From contig JAWLGP010000022.1 of the NCBI GenBank assembly GCA_041685045.1, positions 12,293-76,292 of the forward strand: a DNA stretch of 64,000 nt, in the 5' to 3' direction. The notes under the pieces are model-generated. The model did no database searches, was not told the DNA's origin, and worked only from the letters and a program-made list of their open reading frames with translations. Shown piece by piece: positions 1-9,100 of this stretch (position 1 is the stretch's first letter; the number at the start of each line of letters is the position of its first letter). The position numbers and the translations under genes are program-made. This stretch comes from Thiohalomonas sp041685045. Its GTDB lineage: Bacteria; Pseudomonadota; Gammaproteobacteria; Thiohalomonadales; Thiohalomonadaceae.

Positions 1-387
1 CCCCTGGGTGTGGCGGTTGACCTTCTGCACGATGCCGAGGATGTCGGGCAGATCTTCCGGGATCTCGATGAACGAGCGCACCCCCAGCCGACTGGCCTCG
101 AGGATCAGCTCCACATCGCGCTCGCGGATCAGCAGAAAGGGGGCGAGCCCGCGCGAATGGGCGTTGATGCGGGCGATCTTTTCCAGGGTTCGTTCCCGGT
201 CGCGATCGGCCTCCAGCAGTACCAGTTCCAAATCCTCCGGCCAGATGTTGGGGACCTCGTGCTCCATGGTGATGCCGAACGCCGATTTGATCATCGCCTC
301 CACGTGCTGGAACAGGGTCCAGTCACGGCCGATGAACAGCGCCCGTTTGATGATGTGTGCGGTGGCGTCCCGATTCAGTGTGTTCAT
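1..387 (-). CDS. cpaE: CpaE/TadZ-like pilus assembly protein, N-terminal part (runs off window)
   Basis: Only the first 129 codons are present; the gene continues past the left edge. The ATG at 387 overlaps the secretin stop codon in an ATGA arrangement, so the two are translationally coupled. The visible protein reads as a receiver-like fold: an initial strand (RALFIGRD), then LELVLLEAD, then LAPFLLIRERD and VRSFIEIPEDLPDILGIV. That is the layout of the atypical receiver domain preceding the MinD/ParA-type ATPase in CpaE/TadZ, which positions the Tad secretion machine at the pole. The ATPase domain lies outside the window, so the identification rests on locus order (flp-tadE-cpaB-cpaC-here) and this N-terminal domain. 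Confidence 0.7.
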   Translation of the reverse strand, partial: MNTLNRDATAHIIKRALFIGRDWTLFQHVEAMIKSAFGITMEHEVPNIWPEDLELVLLEADRDRERTLEKIARINAHSRGLAPFLLIRERDVELILEASRLGVRSFIEIPEDLPDILGIVQKVNRHTQG

Positions 388-1748
388 TGCGGCATTTCCA
401 GGCCGACCCCGTCGAGCGGGGAACGCGCGGGTTGTGCTCGCTCCACCGCCACCTTGCCCAGCAGAATGGCCTCGGCCGTGGAGGGCCGATCCAGATGCTC
501 GCCCGGCAGCGGCACCGCTACGCCGGCCGGAATGGGGCGAACCACCCGCGGGGTGACGATGATGGCGAGCTCCGACTGGTTCTTTTCGTAGGCGCTGGAG
601 CGGAACAGGGCACCGAGGATGGGGATGTCGCCGAACAGGGGCACCTTCTGCACCGCACTGCGGATCTCGTCCTGCAGCAGGCCGCCGACCACGAAGCTCT
701 CCCCGTCGCGGACCCGGACGCTGGTCTCGGTGCGCCGGGTACGGAAGCCGGGGATGCGGATGGCGCCGACGGTGATGCCGGCGGTTTCATCGATGTTGCT
801 GACCTCCGGCTGCACCTCCATCGCGATCATGCCGTCGTCGAGAATGCGCGGGGTGAATTCGAGCATCACGCCGAACTGCTTGTAATCGACCGTGATGGTG
901 TTGTCCTCCTGGGCGATCGGGATCGGCACCTCGCCGCCGGCCAGAAAGCGGGCGGTCTTGCCCGACTCCACCACCAGCGTCGGCTGTGCCAGCACCCGGG
1001 CCAGATTGTGCGCCTCCAGCAGGTTCAGCAGGCCGAACAGCGACGCCCCGGCCGGATTGATCGGTAGCACGAAGGCATCGGCATGGGGTACCGGGAGAGT
1101 GGCGGCGCTCATCGCCTGGTCGAGTTCCAGCAGGAAGTTGGTGGTGTTGCCGCTGCCCGGCGGCAGCAAGCCGTAACGGGCCCGCTTGTCGAAAAAGGCG
1201 CTGCCGCTGCGCAACGGATTGCCCCGCACCACCTCGGCCACCCGCACCAACAACTGCACCTGCTGACTGCCCTCCACCGACAGCAGATTGACCGGCTGCT
1301 GGCCCATCGCCACCATCAGCGCCTCGATCCGCTCGCCCCGCGAGGCGTTGGGTACGCTGCCGGTGAGAACGACCCGCCCCTGCTGCAGGTCCACATTGAC
1401 CCGCTGTTCCGGATCGAGCCGGCGGATGAGTGCCAGCAGCTGTTCGCGCTCCAGTGCCAGCGCGGCCGAGTTGCCCTGCACCGTGATCACCAGGTGACGC
1501 GGCTGACCGTCGCCGTGCCACACGGTCAACTCGGTGCGTCCGCCGTCGTGCCCGGTCATCAGCAGCTCGCGGCTGTTCAGCATCTTGACCGACAGCACGT
1601 CGGGATGCCGGACCAGAACCCGCTCGACCGGGCGCTCGAACTGCAATAGACGGCTTTCGGCGGAGCCGAGTTGATAGCTGTCCCCCGCGGTGGCAGTGGT
1701 TGGCAGCAGCAGGCTGCTCACGACCAACAGAAAAAGGAAACCTCTCAT
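384..1748 (-). CDS. cpaC: Tad/Flp pilus secretin CpaC (RcpA)
   Basis: Outer-membrane secretin of 454 residues, the channel through which the Flp pilus leaves the cell. A signal peptide is visible (MRGFLFLLVVSSLLLPTTATA, cleavage near residue 21). The N-terminal part (about 25-115) is the pilus/BON-like region typical of CpaC. The secretin domain covers about 170-410 and carries the hallmark stretches VPIPIAQEDNTITVDYKQFG and GLLQDEIRSAVQKVPLFGDI, then IPILGALFRS and ELAIIVTPRVV. Length is normal for the family. GAGG about 7 nt upstream of the ATG serves as RBS. It overlaps cpaB upstream and cpaE downstream by 4 nt each (ATGA), so this is one operon. Confidence 0.92.
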   Translation of the reverse strand: MRGFLFLLVVSSLLLPTTATAGDSYQLGSAESRLLQFERPVERVLVRHPDVLSVKMLNSRELLMTGHDGGRTELTVWHGDGQPRHLVITVQGNSAALALEREQLLALIRRLDPEQRVNVDLQQGRVVLTGSVPNASRGERIEALMVAMGQQPVNLLSVEGSQQVQLLVRVAEVVRGNPLRSGSAFFDKRARYGLLPPGSGNTTNFLLELDQAMSAATLPVPHADAFVLPINPAGASLFGLLNLLEAHNLARVLAQPTLVVESGKTARFLAGGEVPIPIAQEDNTITVDYKQFGVMLEFTPRILDDGMIAMEVQPEVSNIDETAGITVGAIRIPGFRTRRTETSVRVRDGESFVVGGLLQDEIRSAVQKVPLFGDIPILGALFRSSAYEKNQSELAIIVTPRVVRPIPAGVAVPLPGEHLDRPSTAEAILLGKVAVERAQPARSPLDGVGLEMPQ

Positions 1749-2608
1749 CGACCAACCTCCTCGCGCGATACGGCGTCGCCGGCGATCACCTGCACCACAT
1801 GGCGGCGAGGGGCCGCCCTTACCGTGGTGCCGGCGCCCCGTTCCAGTTCCGTCAGACGCGTGCCGCGGCTGGCGGTGACCGCCGCATCGGCCCGATTGCG
1901 CAGCACCAGCCGCACCTTGCCAATCTCCAGCGCCAGGGCGATGCGTTCCGCCTGCTGTTGCGAAACATCCAGCGTGACCGACGACTTCTTGCCCGCCTCG
2001 GCCGCCGGCTTTTCGTCTTGCTGCGGCAGGTGGCGCTGACCGACCGCCAGCACGGCCAGGTTCTGTTCCAGCACCCGACTCACCGCCGAACGGCCATCGC
2101 CGCCGGGGAAGACGGCGAGCAGGTCGACCCGGTCATCCGGCTGCAGCAAACCCAACAGGCCGGTGACGTCGTCGACCGGCACCCGGATGGCACGGCGGCC
2201 GGCCTCCAGCAGCCGGTTCCAGGTATCGCCGTCGGTTTCGCTGTCGGCCAGTTTGCGCGCGATGAGCCATTCACCGGCGTAGAGGTTTTGCAGCGCAACA
2301 TGCCCCACCGCCTGCTTCGGGTCATGCAGCACGCTGCCGACGGTGACCCCTTCGGTGGGCACCCGCAGCACGGTCAGGTCGTCGGGTTTGAGTCGCTCAC
2401 CGCGGAAGACGTCACGCTGCAGCACCAGCACCGAGAGCAGCTCCGGCGTCTCCACCACCCGCACCGTGTCCGCCGTCAACGCCTGGCGCTGATCGGCAAG
2501 GCGCTTCTCGATGTAGGCGTAACCGAGCAGGGCGGCTGCGACGCCGGACGACAGGGTGAGCGCCGCCATCAGGAGGTATCCGCGTCGGGCTGAGGGTCTG
2601 AAGGCCAT
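1745..2608 (-). CDS. cpaB: Flp pilus assembly protein CpaB (RcpC)
   Basis: Protein of 287 residues starting MAFRPSARRGYLLMAA; the ATG at 2608 is chosen because the reading frame upstream has no coding character and tadE ends at 2614. One N-terminal membrane segment (about 11-30) anchors the protein, followed by a periplasmic region with the SAF/beta-clip fold of CpaB (VLVLQRDVFRGERLKPDDLT, then LYAGEWLIARKLA). An RcpC-type domain follows (RAIRVPVDDVTGLLGLLQPD, then DRVDLLAVFP). In Tad systems CpaB is a periplasmic partner of the secretin. It overlaps cpaC by 4 nt. Confidence 0.88.
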   Translation of the reverse strand: MAFRPSARRGYLLMAALTLSSGVAAALLGYAYIEKRLADQRQALTADTVRVVETPELLSVLVLQRDVFRGERLKPDDLTVLRVPTEGVTVGSVLHDPKQAVGHVALQNLYAGEWLIARKLADSETDGDTWNRLLEAGRRAIRVPVDDVTGLLGLLQPDDRVDLLAVFPGGDGRSAVSRVLEQNLAVLAVGQRHLPQQDEKPAAEAGKKSSVTLDVSQQQAERIALALEIGKVRLVLRNRADAAVTASRGTRLTELERGAGTTVRAAPRRHVVQVIAGDAVSREEVGR

Positions 2609-2613
2609 GAAAG

Positions 2614-3072
2614 TCACTCGCAGAGGGCGACGCCGGTCATGCGCAGCGTCCGAAAGGCAGGGATGGTGGCGGTGAAGGCCGACATCAGGGAGAGGTCCCG
2701 CTCGAAGCGGACGGTGACGGCGTAGCGTCTCACGTCCGGCGGGCCGCTGGTGTGCGGCGCTTCCAACTCCCACTCACCCGACACCGAAAGCATGCCGTCG
2801 AGGGTCGCTGCCACCGCCTGCCGGGCGCGGGTCTCGCTACCGGCGCCACAGGCCAGCGGGTTTTTCGCCGCCGCCTTGGCGCCGTTGTAGGCCGCGGCAC
2901 TGACGCTGGTGCGGTCGTTCAGGTAGGTACTGAAATCGACCACCGCCAACAGCACGGCGAACAACAGCGGAAGTGTGGCCGCGAATTCGAGCAACGCACC
3001 GCCGGCCGACTGGCGGCGCGAGCCCGCAGGCCAGCGGCGTCGGGCCACCCCGCATTGCACACGTGGAGGCAT
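2614..3072 (-). CDS. TadE-like minor pilin
   Basis: Short protein (about 152 residues from ATG 3072; a TTG at 3099 is an alternative start). After a basic, arginine-rich leader comes the TadE/TadG signature: QSAGGALLEFAATLPLLFAV, a Glu five residues into a hydrophobic helix, as in type IV pilin-like pseudopilins processed by the TadV peptidase. The remainder has NDRTSVSAAAYNGAKAAAKN and ends RTLRMTGVALCE. TadE-type minor pilins are needed for Flp pilus assembly. It sits between flp and cpaB, 5 nt before the latter. The exact start is uncertain because no clear Shine-Dalgarno precedes either candidate. Confidence 0.75.
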   Translation of the reverse strand: MPPRVQCGVARRRWPAGSRRQSAGGALLEFAATLPLLFAVLLAVVDFSTYLNDRTSVSAAAYNGAKAAAKNPLACGAGSETRARQAVAATLDGMLSVSGEWELEAPHTSGPPDVRRYAVTVRFERDLSLMSAFTATIPAFRTLRMTGVALCE

Positions 3073-3135
3073 CGCAAATAGACGGCGGGCTGCCGCCAAG
3101 GTCCGAAGTCGACGGACCTCCGCGGATTACCCGTG

Positions 3136-3327
3136 TTATTCGCAAACGCCCGTGGAGACGCAGGTCGCGATGTCGCTGACCTTGTCCTTGATGGCTTTAC
3201 CGAGGCCGGTGTCCTGGCCGAGAACGACCGCCGCGATGGCGGCGACGAAGGCGACCACCAGGGCGTATTCGATCAGGCTGGCGCCCTGTTGGCGGGAAGC
3301 AAGCGTACGTTTTTCTTTGTTGCGCAT
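3136..3327 (-). CDS. flp: Flp-type prepilin (pilus major subunit)
   Basis: A 63-residue type IVb prepilin. The start at 3327 (MRNKEKRTLASRQQG) gives a short basic leader ending in Gly15. The conserved G|ASLIEYALVVAFVAAIAAV segment follows, with Glu and Tyr five and six residues after the predicted cleavage site, the Flp 'EY' signature. The tail contains two cysteines (DIATCVSTGVCE) that could form a C-terminal disulfide. AGGG lies a few bases upstream of the ATG. As the first gene of the Tad locus it is expected to be the most highly transcribed. Confidence 0.9.
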   Translation of the reverse strand: MRNKEKRTLASRQQGASLIEYALVVAFVAAIAAVVLGQDTGLGKAIKDKVSDIATCVSTGVCE

Positions 3328-3655
3328 GGAATAACCCTCACGGCAGTTATCCCCTCCTCCGACGCACACTGTTTTTTGGTCTGTTGTGTGACGTACGTCC
3401 CGATTCTTCCACCAAAAATGTCAGGACTGCAACAATTTCGACGGCGTGTTAGGCGCCGGAAATCGGCATTGCATCTACCACTTTGGAGGTATCGCCACAT
3501 TAACAAGGCGATAGCCTGGTTCCTGGAATTGATCCAATTTTGTTCCGCTCGTTGCACCTGCCGCTTGCCTATGCGCCGGCCGCGGCGCGACCGTGCCCCA
3601 GTCGTAACTATCCTTTCAAGGGAACCGCTCGGCGGTGCCCAATCCGTGAGGCGAC
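3328..3655. promoter_or_regulatory. Divergent intergenic region between the flp pilus locus and the chemosensory cluster
   Basis: This 328-bp gap separates flp (minus) from the PAS protein (plus) and is clearly more AT-rich between about 3360 and 3545 than its surroundings. It must hold the flp promoter and probably the cluster promoter. No convincing -35/-10, sigma-54 or operator sequence could be assigned by eye. GAGG at about 3647-3650 is the likely RBS for the downstream ATG at 3656. Confidence 0.5.
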
Positions 3656-6103
3656 ATGGCCCGGAAAAGAACCTCTGAACACCCGCCTTCGACGCGGCAA
3701 GACCGGCAGGTCGGTTTACCGCCGCCACTGCCCCGCCCCCGGCACGGGCCGACAACGGGCCCGGCGAGCACTTGGCAGGCCGCCTTCGATGCCATGCAGG
3801 ACCCGTTCTTCGTGCACGACGCCGACTACCGGATCGTGCACGCCAATCCGGCCTACCTGGAGCAGGCTGGCGCGCCGCTGGAGGCGGTCCGCGGCAAGCC
3901 GTACTGGGAGGTGTTTCCGCGCCGCGACGGGCCGACCCCCGGCTGTCGGGTGGGGGTGGAGGGACGGGTGGATGCGGCAGTGGAGCAGGCGGTGACGGTC
4001 GCCGGCGAACGCATCTACCGCACCCGGATGTTTCCGGTTCGCGACCCGGAAGGGAAGTACCTGCTCTCCATCCACCTGATGGAGGACGTGACCGAGGCCG
4101 AGCGGGCCGCGGAGGAGCGCGACCTTTACAGCCGTGCGCTGGCGCAGGTTGGAGACGGCGTCCTGGTGCTGCGGCCGGACCTGACCGTCCGCTTCGCCAA
4201 CGAGGCGTTTTGCCGGCTGGTCGAGCGGCCACCCGAGGCGGTGGTCGGGCAATCCCTCGGCCAACTCTGCCCCCAGTGGACCCAACTGGTACGGAGCGGC
4301 GGCACCTGGCCGGTAACGCGCGAGCTGCAGGTCGAACTGGTCGGCGCCGGAGAGGACCTCATTCCGGTGAGCCACCACTTTGCCGCAGTGCGCGGGCCGG
4401 AAGGGTCGCTGGGCGGCTACGTCGTCACCTTCGTCGATTTGCGCCAGACCTCACGCCAGGAGCCACGCCTGCTGGAGGCGCACCGGGCCGCCCTTGAGCT
4501 CTCCCGCTTTCATCGTGTCGATGAACTGGGCCCCCGGACGGTTGCCGCTGCCGTCCGTCTGCTCGGCGGCGATGGCGGCACGGTCGGCCTGATCGACGCC
4601 GAGGCGCGCATTCGCTACCGTTGGCTGCACGGTTTCCCCCCCGGCAGCGAATCCCAGGTTCACGGATGGGTGCAGTCCCGCCAGCAAGGGTTCATCGGCG
4701 AGGTGATCCGCACGGGTAAGCCGCAGCTGGTACGTGATTATCCGCGCTCGCGCAAGGCGTTTCCCGGGGCGGTCGCCCTGGGGGTCAAGACCCTGGCTGC
4801 GGCACCGGTGCTGGTGGGTGGGCATGCGATGGGGGCGTTGGCGGTCCTGACCTTCGAACGGGCGGCGCGGTTCGACAAGACCGACCTGCAGGTGCTGCAG
4901 TTGATGGCCGCCCAGGTCGGCGCCGGTCTCGAGCGTGAGCAGCAACTGGCCGTGACCTGCCGGGAACAGACGGCACCTTCGCCGGTGCTGGCGCAGTTGC
5001 CGGCGGTCGTCTACAGCGCACGCCTGCCCGAGTTCGCCATCGAATTCGTCACTCCCCATCTCACCGAGCTCACCGGGCTGGCGCCGCAGGCGGTCTACAC
5101 CGATCCCGAGGCATGGCGGGATGTGGTGCACCCGGAGGACTGGATGCGGGTCGACACCAGCGTGCGGCAGGCGGTCGCGGAAGCGGATGCGTTTCGCGTC
5201 CGCTATCGGCTGCGCCACACCGACGGCAAGGCGTATCGCTGGGTCGAAGAGCAGGCGCGCATCCTGCGCGATCCCGAAGGCTCACCGACACAGGCGATCG
5301 GTTTGCTCACCGATGTCTCGGCGCAGGTCACTGCCGAAACCGCGCTGGCCCGCAGCAAACGCCACTATCGGGCGCTTTTCGACCAGATAACAGAGGGCGC
5401 GTTTTGCCAGGATGCGTCGGGGCGGATCGTCGATGCCAACCCGGCGGCGCAGGAGATGCTCGGCCGCGGCACTCTGCTGGGCACCCTGGCGGGGACGGCC
5501 GACTGGGATGTGCTCAACGACGAGGGCAGGCCGCTGGCGGCTCACGAGTGGCCCGGCAGCATTGCCCTGAAAAACGGCGTTGCCGTCCGTGACATGGTAC
5601 TGGGGGTGGTGAACCCGCGCCGCGGGGAGCGGCGCTGGCTCTCGGTCTCGGCCCTGGCGCCGATGGACCCGGACGGCAGCGGGCGTGCGGTCTCGCTGAC
5701 CACCTTCACCGACATCACCGCGCACCGGCGCGACCGGGAACGGCTGCAGACCAGTGAGGCGGAATTTCACCAGGCCCGGGAACGTCTGGAGCGGGAGCTG
5801 TCACAGCGTGAGGAGGCCCTGGCCACCGCCAACGCGCGGCTTCAGGAGCTGGATCAGCTCAAGGTGCGTTTTCGCAGCCGGCTTTCGCACGACCTGCGCA
5901 ACCCGCTCAATTCGGTCCTCGGCTTTTCCGAACTGTTGCTGCGCGGAACGGTGGGGGAGGTTCGACCGGAGCAGGCCGACCTGCTCGAGCGAATTTATGC
6001 CGCCGGGCAGGAGATGCTCGACGCGATCATCGAACTGGAAGCCGGCCGCCTGAAGAGGGATGGGAGCAAGTCGGCCGATTCGGAGTCTAACGGTGAAAGC
6101 TGA
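3656..6103 (+). CDS. PAS/GAF multi-sensor protein ending in a HisKA domain without HATPase
   Basis: Cytoplasmic protein of 815 residues with no membrane segment. Domains in order: PAS (about 35-140, WQAAFDAMQDPFFVHDADYR), PAS (about 150-255), GAF (about 275-425, with LGVKTLAAAPVLVGGHAMGA), PAS/PAC (about 440-560), PAS (about 570-690), a coiled segment, then a HisKA dimerisation/phosphoacceptor helix (about 735-795) with RLSHDLRNPLNSVLGFSELL. The family normally continues into an HATPase_c domain with N and G boxes. Here the frame ends about 20 residues after HisKA and the next gene (REC-HD-GYP) begins, so the ATPase part is absent, not shifted. It may act as a sensory scaffold or a phosphotransfer partner of the downstream regulator. 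Confidence 0.85.
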   Translation: MARKRTSEHPPSTRQDRQVGLPPPLPRPRHGPTTGPASTWQAAFDAMQDPFFVHDADYRIVHANPAYLEQAGAPLEAVRGKPYWEVFPRRDGPTPGCRVGVEGRVDAAVEQAVTVAGERIYRTRMFPVRDPEGKYLLSIHLMEDVTEAERAAEERDLYSRALAQVGDGVLVLRPDLTVRFANEAFCRLVERPPEAVVGQSLGQLCPQWTQLVRSGGTWPVTRELQVELVGAGEDLIPVSHHFAAVRGPEGSLGGYVVTFVDLRQTSRQEPRLLEAHRAALELSRFHRVDELGPRTVAAAVRLLGGDGGTVGLIDAEARIRYRWLHGFPPGSESQVHGWVQSRQQGFIGEVIRTGKPQLVRDYPRSRKAFPGAVALGVKTLAAAPVLVGGHAMGALAVLTFERAARFDKTDLQVLQLMAAQVGAGLEREQQLAVTCREQTAPSPVLAQLPAVVYSARLPEFAIEFVTPHLTELTGLAPQAVYTDPEAWRDVVHPEDWMRVDTSVRQAVAEADAFRVRYRLRHTDGKAYRWVEEQARILRDPEGSPTQAIGLLTDVSAQVTAETALARSKRHYRALFDQITEGAFCQDASGRIVDANPAAQEMLGRGTLLGTLAGTADWDVLNDEGRPLAAHEWPGSIALKNGVAVRDMVLGVVNPRRGERRWLSVSALAPMDPDGSGRAVSLTTFTDITAHRRDRERLQTSEAEFHQARERLERELSQREEALATANARLQELDQLKVRFRSRLSHDLRNPLNSVLGFSELLLRGTVGEVRPEQADLLERIYAAGQEMLDAIIELEAGRLKRDGSKSADSESNGES

Positions 6104-6170
6104 TCGGCCAACCACACCGCGACCTGTAGGCCGGTCGGCGCCCCGATCCCCGTCAGCGGCCCCTCATCCG

Positions 6171-9100
6171 ATGAAAATACTGGTTGTCGACGACAGCGAC
6201 GATGCACGTCTGCTGCTGACCACCACCCTCCGGGCGGAGGGGTATGCGGTGGAAGCGACCGCCAGCGCGGAAGAGGCCCTGGCGCTGGCGCACCAGTCGC
6301 CGCCCCAGCTGATCATCTCCGACGTCCTGCTGCCGGAGATGGACGGGTTCGCCCTCTGCCGACAGATCAAGCAGGACTCCCGCCTGAAGGCGATCCCGTT
6401 CGTGTTCTACACGGCAACCTTCGTCGACCCGGCCGACGCCCGGTTCGCCCGCGATTTGGGCGCCTCCCGCTACATCATCAAACCGGTCAGCACCGATGCC
6501 TTCCTGAGCAGCATCCGGGAGGTGCTCGAAGAGCTGCACGACGACCGGCTCGCCATTCCGGAACCGCGGCTCCTCGATGAGCAGGAGCTCCGCTCGCTGC
6601 ACGAGCAGACGCTGCTGCGCAAGCTGGATCGCAAGGTGCACGAGTTGGAGGCGGAGCGGCGGGCGCTGCGGGACAGTGAGGAGCGCTATCGGCGGCTGGT
6701 GGACGATGCCCCCGATGCCATCCTGATTCACGACTTTTCCGGCCGGATCCGCTTCGTCAACGCCGCCGGGGCGAGACTGCTCGGGGTCGGGAGCCCCGAA
6801 GAGCTGCGCGGCAAGGCACTTCCCGATCTGGTTAGCCCGGAGGACCGGCCGTCGCTGCAACGGGCCCTGGCGGCGGTTGCGAAGGGGGGCGCCACGCTGC
6901 CGCTGTTGCGCTTTCGCCTGCCGTCCCGTGCCGATGGCCTGCGCACGGTGGAGGCGAACGGTTCCGTACTGCTGTACGACGACCAGCAGGCGGTACAGGT
7001 CATTCTGCGCGACATTACCGGGCAACTGGCCGCCGAGTCGGCCCTGCACCAGGCGGCGGAGGTGGTGGCCGAGAGCCCGGCGGTGCTGTTCCGCTGGGGT
7101 GCGGAGGCGGGCTGGCCGGTCCGGTACGTCTCACCGAACATCGCCTATTTCGGTTACCGGCCGGACGATTTCGCCGACGGGCCGACCCTCTATCGCGACA
7201 TGCTACACCCCGATGATCGCGAACGAATCGCCCGCGAAGTGCAGGAGCACACCGCCGCCGGCCGAGCCCGCTTCCGCCAGGAGTACCGCCTGCTGGCGCC
7301 CGACGGGCGCATTTTCTGGGTCGATGGCCGCACCACCCTCGAGCGCGACGCCGACGGCAAGGTGCTGCACTACCAGGGCGTGGTGGTCGACATCACCGCC
7401 CGCAAAAAGACCGAGCAGCGGTTGGCCCACCGGCTGGAGATGGAACGACTGGTCGGGACCTTGTCGGCACGCTTCGTGACCGTTCGGCCGGAAGCCCTCG
7501 ATGCAGCAATCACCGACGCCCTGGAGGGGCTGGGGACTTTCATCGGAGCCGAACGGGCCTATCTGATGCGTCTGACCAAGGATGGCCGGCGGATGGCCAT
7601 CAGCCACCAGTGGTGCGCTCCCTCGATGCTGCGCCTGGACAAACGTCGGCACCGCATCGCCAGCCGTCACTTCCCCTGGTTCCTGGGGCAACTTCAGCAG
7701 CTGCGGCCGGTCCTTATCGGCCAACCGGCCGACCTGCCCGCCGCGGCGGCGGCCGAACAGACCCTGTTCCGGCGCCTTGGGCTGAAGTCGCTGCTGGCGA
7801 TCCCGGTGGCCTTCGAGGGGAAGCTGCTGGGTTATCTCGGCTTCGAGACGGTACAGGCCGCCAAGCGCTGGGATCACGAGGACGTCGCCCTGCTCGCCCC
7901 CACCGCCGATGCGATCAGCGGTGCCCTGGAGCATGCGGAGGCCCGCCGCGAACTGGTGGATAGCGAACGCCGCTACCGCCAACTGGTGGACAGCGCCCCG
8001 CTTGCCCTGGGGGTGCTCGATGCCGCCGGACGGCTGCGCTTTGCCAATGCGGCCATGGACCAGCTGCTGGCCGGGGAACAGGGCCGGGTCGAGGGGCGCG
8101 TGTTCAGCGATTTCCTCTCCCAACCGGAGCGCGAGGTATTTGCCCGGAACCTGGCCGCCGCCACCAAGGGGCAGCCGGCGCCGGGCCGCGAGTACCGGTT
8201 CCGCCGCCTGGACGGTCGGCGCGGCTGGATGGAGTGTACGCTGCACCCGATCACTTTCGAGGGCGGCCCCGCCGTTCAGCTGCTGGCCCGCGATATCACC
8301 CAGCGTCAGCAAGACGAAGAGGCGCTGCGCATGGCCGATATGGTGGTGGAAAACAGTCCGGTGATCGCCTACCGGGTCCGTGGCGACGGCGCGGTGGAGT
8401 ATGTCTCCAGCAACATCGAACGCTTCGGGTTCAAGACCGATGAGTTGCTGTCGGGCAAGGAGCCGTTGACCGCGCTCATCCACCCCGACGACCGCAGCCG
8501 GGCCCTGGCCGAGACCCATCGGCACCTCGCCGCCAACACGCCGACATTCCGCCGTGAATATCGGGTGGTCGGACGCAACGGAGTGGTGCGCTGGGTGGAC
8601 GACCGCACTACCGTGATTCGCGAGGGGGACGGGCGAGGGGTCCATCTGCAAGGCGTGCTGACCGATGTCACCGACCATGTGGAGGCCGAGGCACGCATGC
8701 AACGGGCCAACCGGGCCCTGCGCACGCTCAGTCAGTGCAACGCTTCGCTGGTGCACGCCCAGGACGAAGCCGCCCTGTTGCGCTCGGTCTGCCGAACCCT
8801 GGTCGAGACCGGCGGCTACCGGTTGGCCTGGGTCGGTTACCGCGAAGGCGGGCGCCTGAGGAAGAAGAGCGAATTCGGCAGGGACTCCGATCTGGTCGAC
8901 CACTGGGTTCGCCTCCATCAGCGCTTCAACGGCGCCGGCAGCGACCCGGCCGATATCGCCATCGACACCGGCGAGGCCTATGTCGAACAACACCTCACGG
9001 ATAACGCGGGCATGAACCCGTGGCTCAAGCTGGCCGCCGAAAACGGAATCCACTCGCTGATCGCCCTGCCGCTGCACCTGGATGAGCAGGTACTGGGGGC

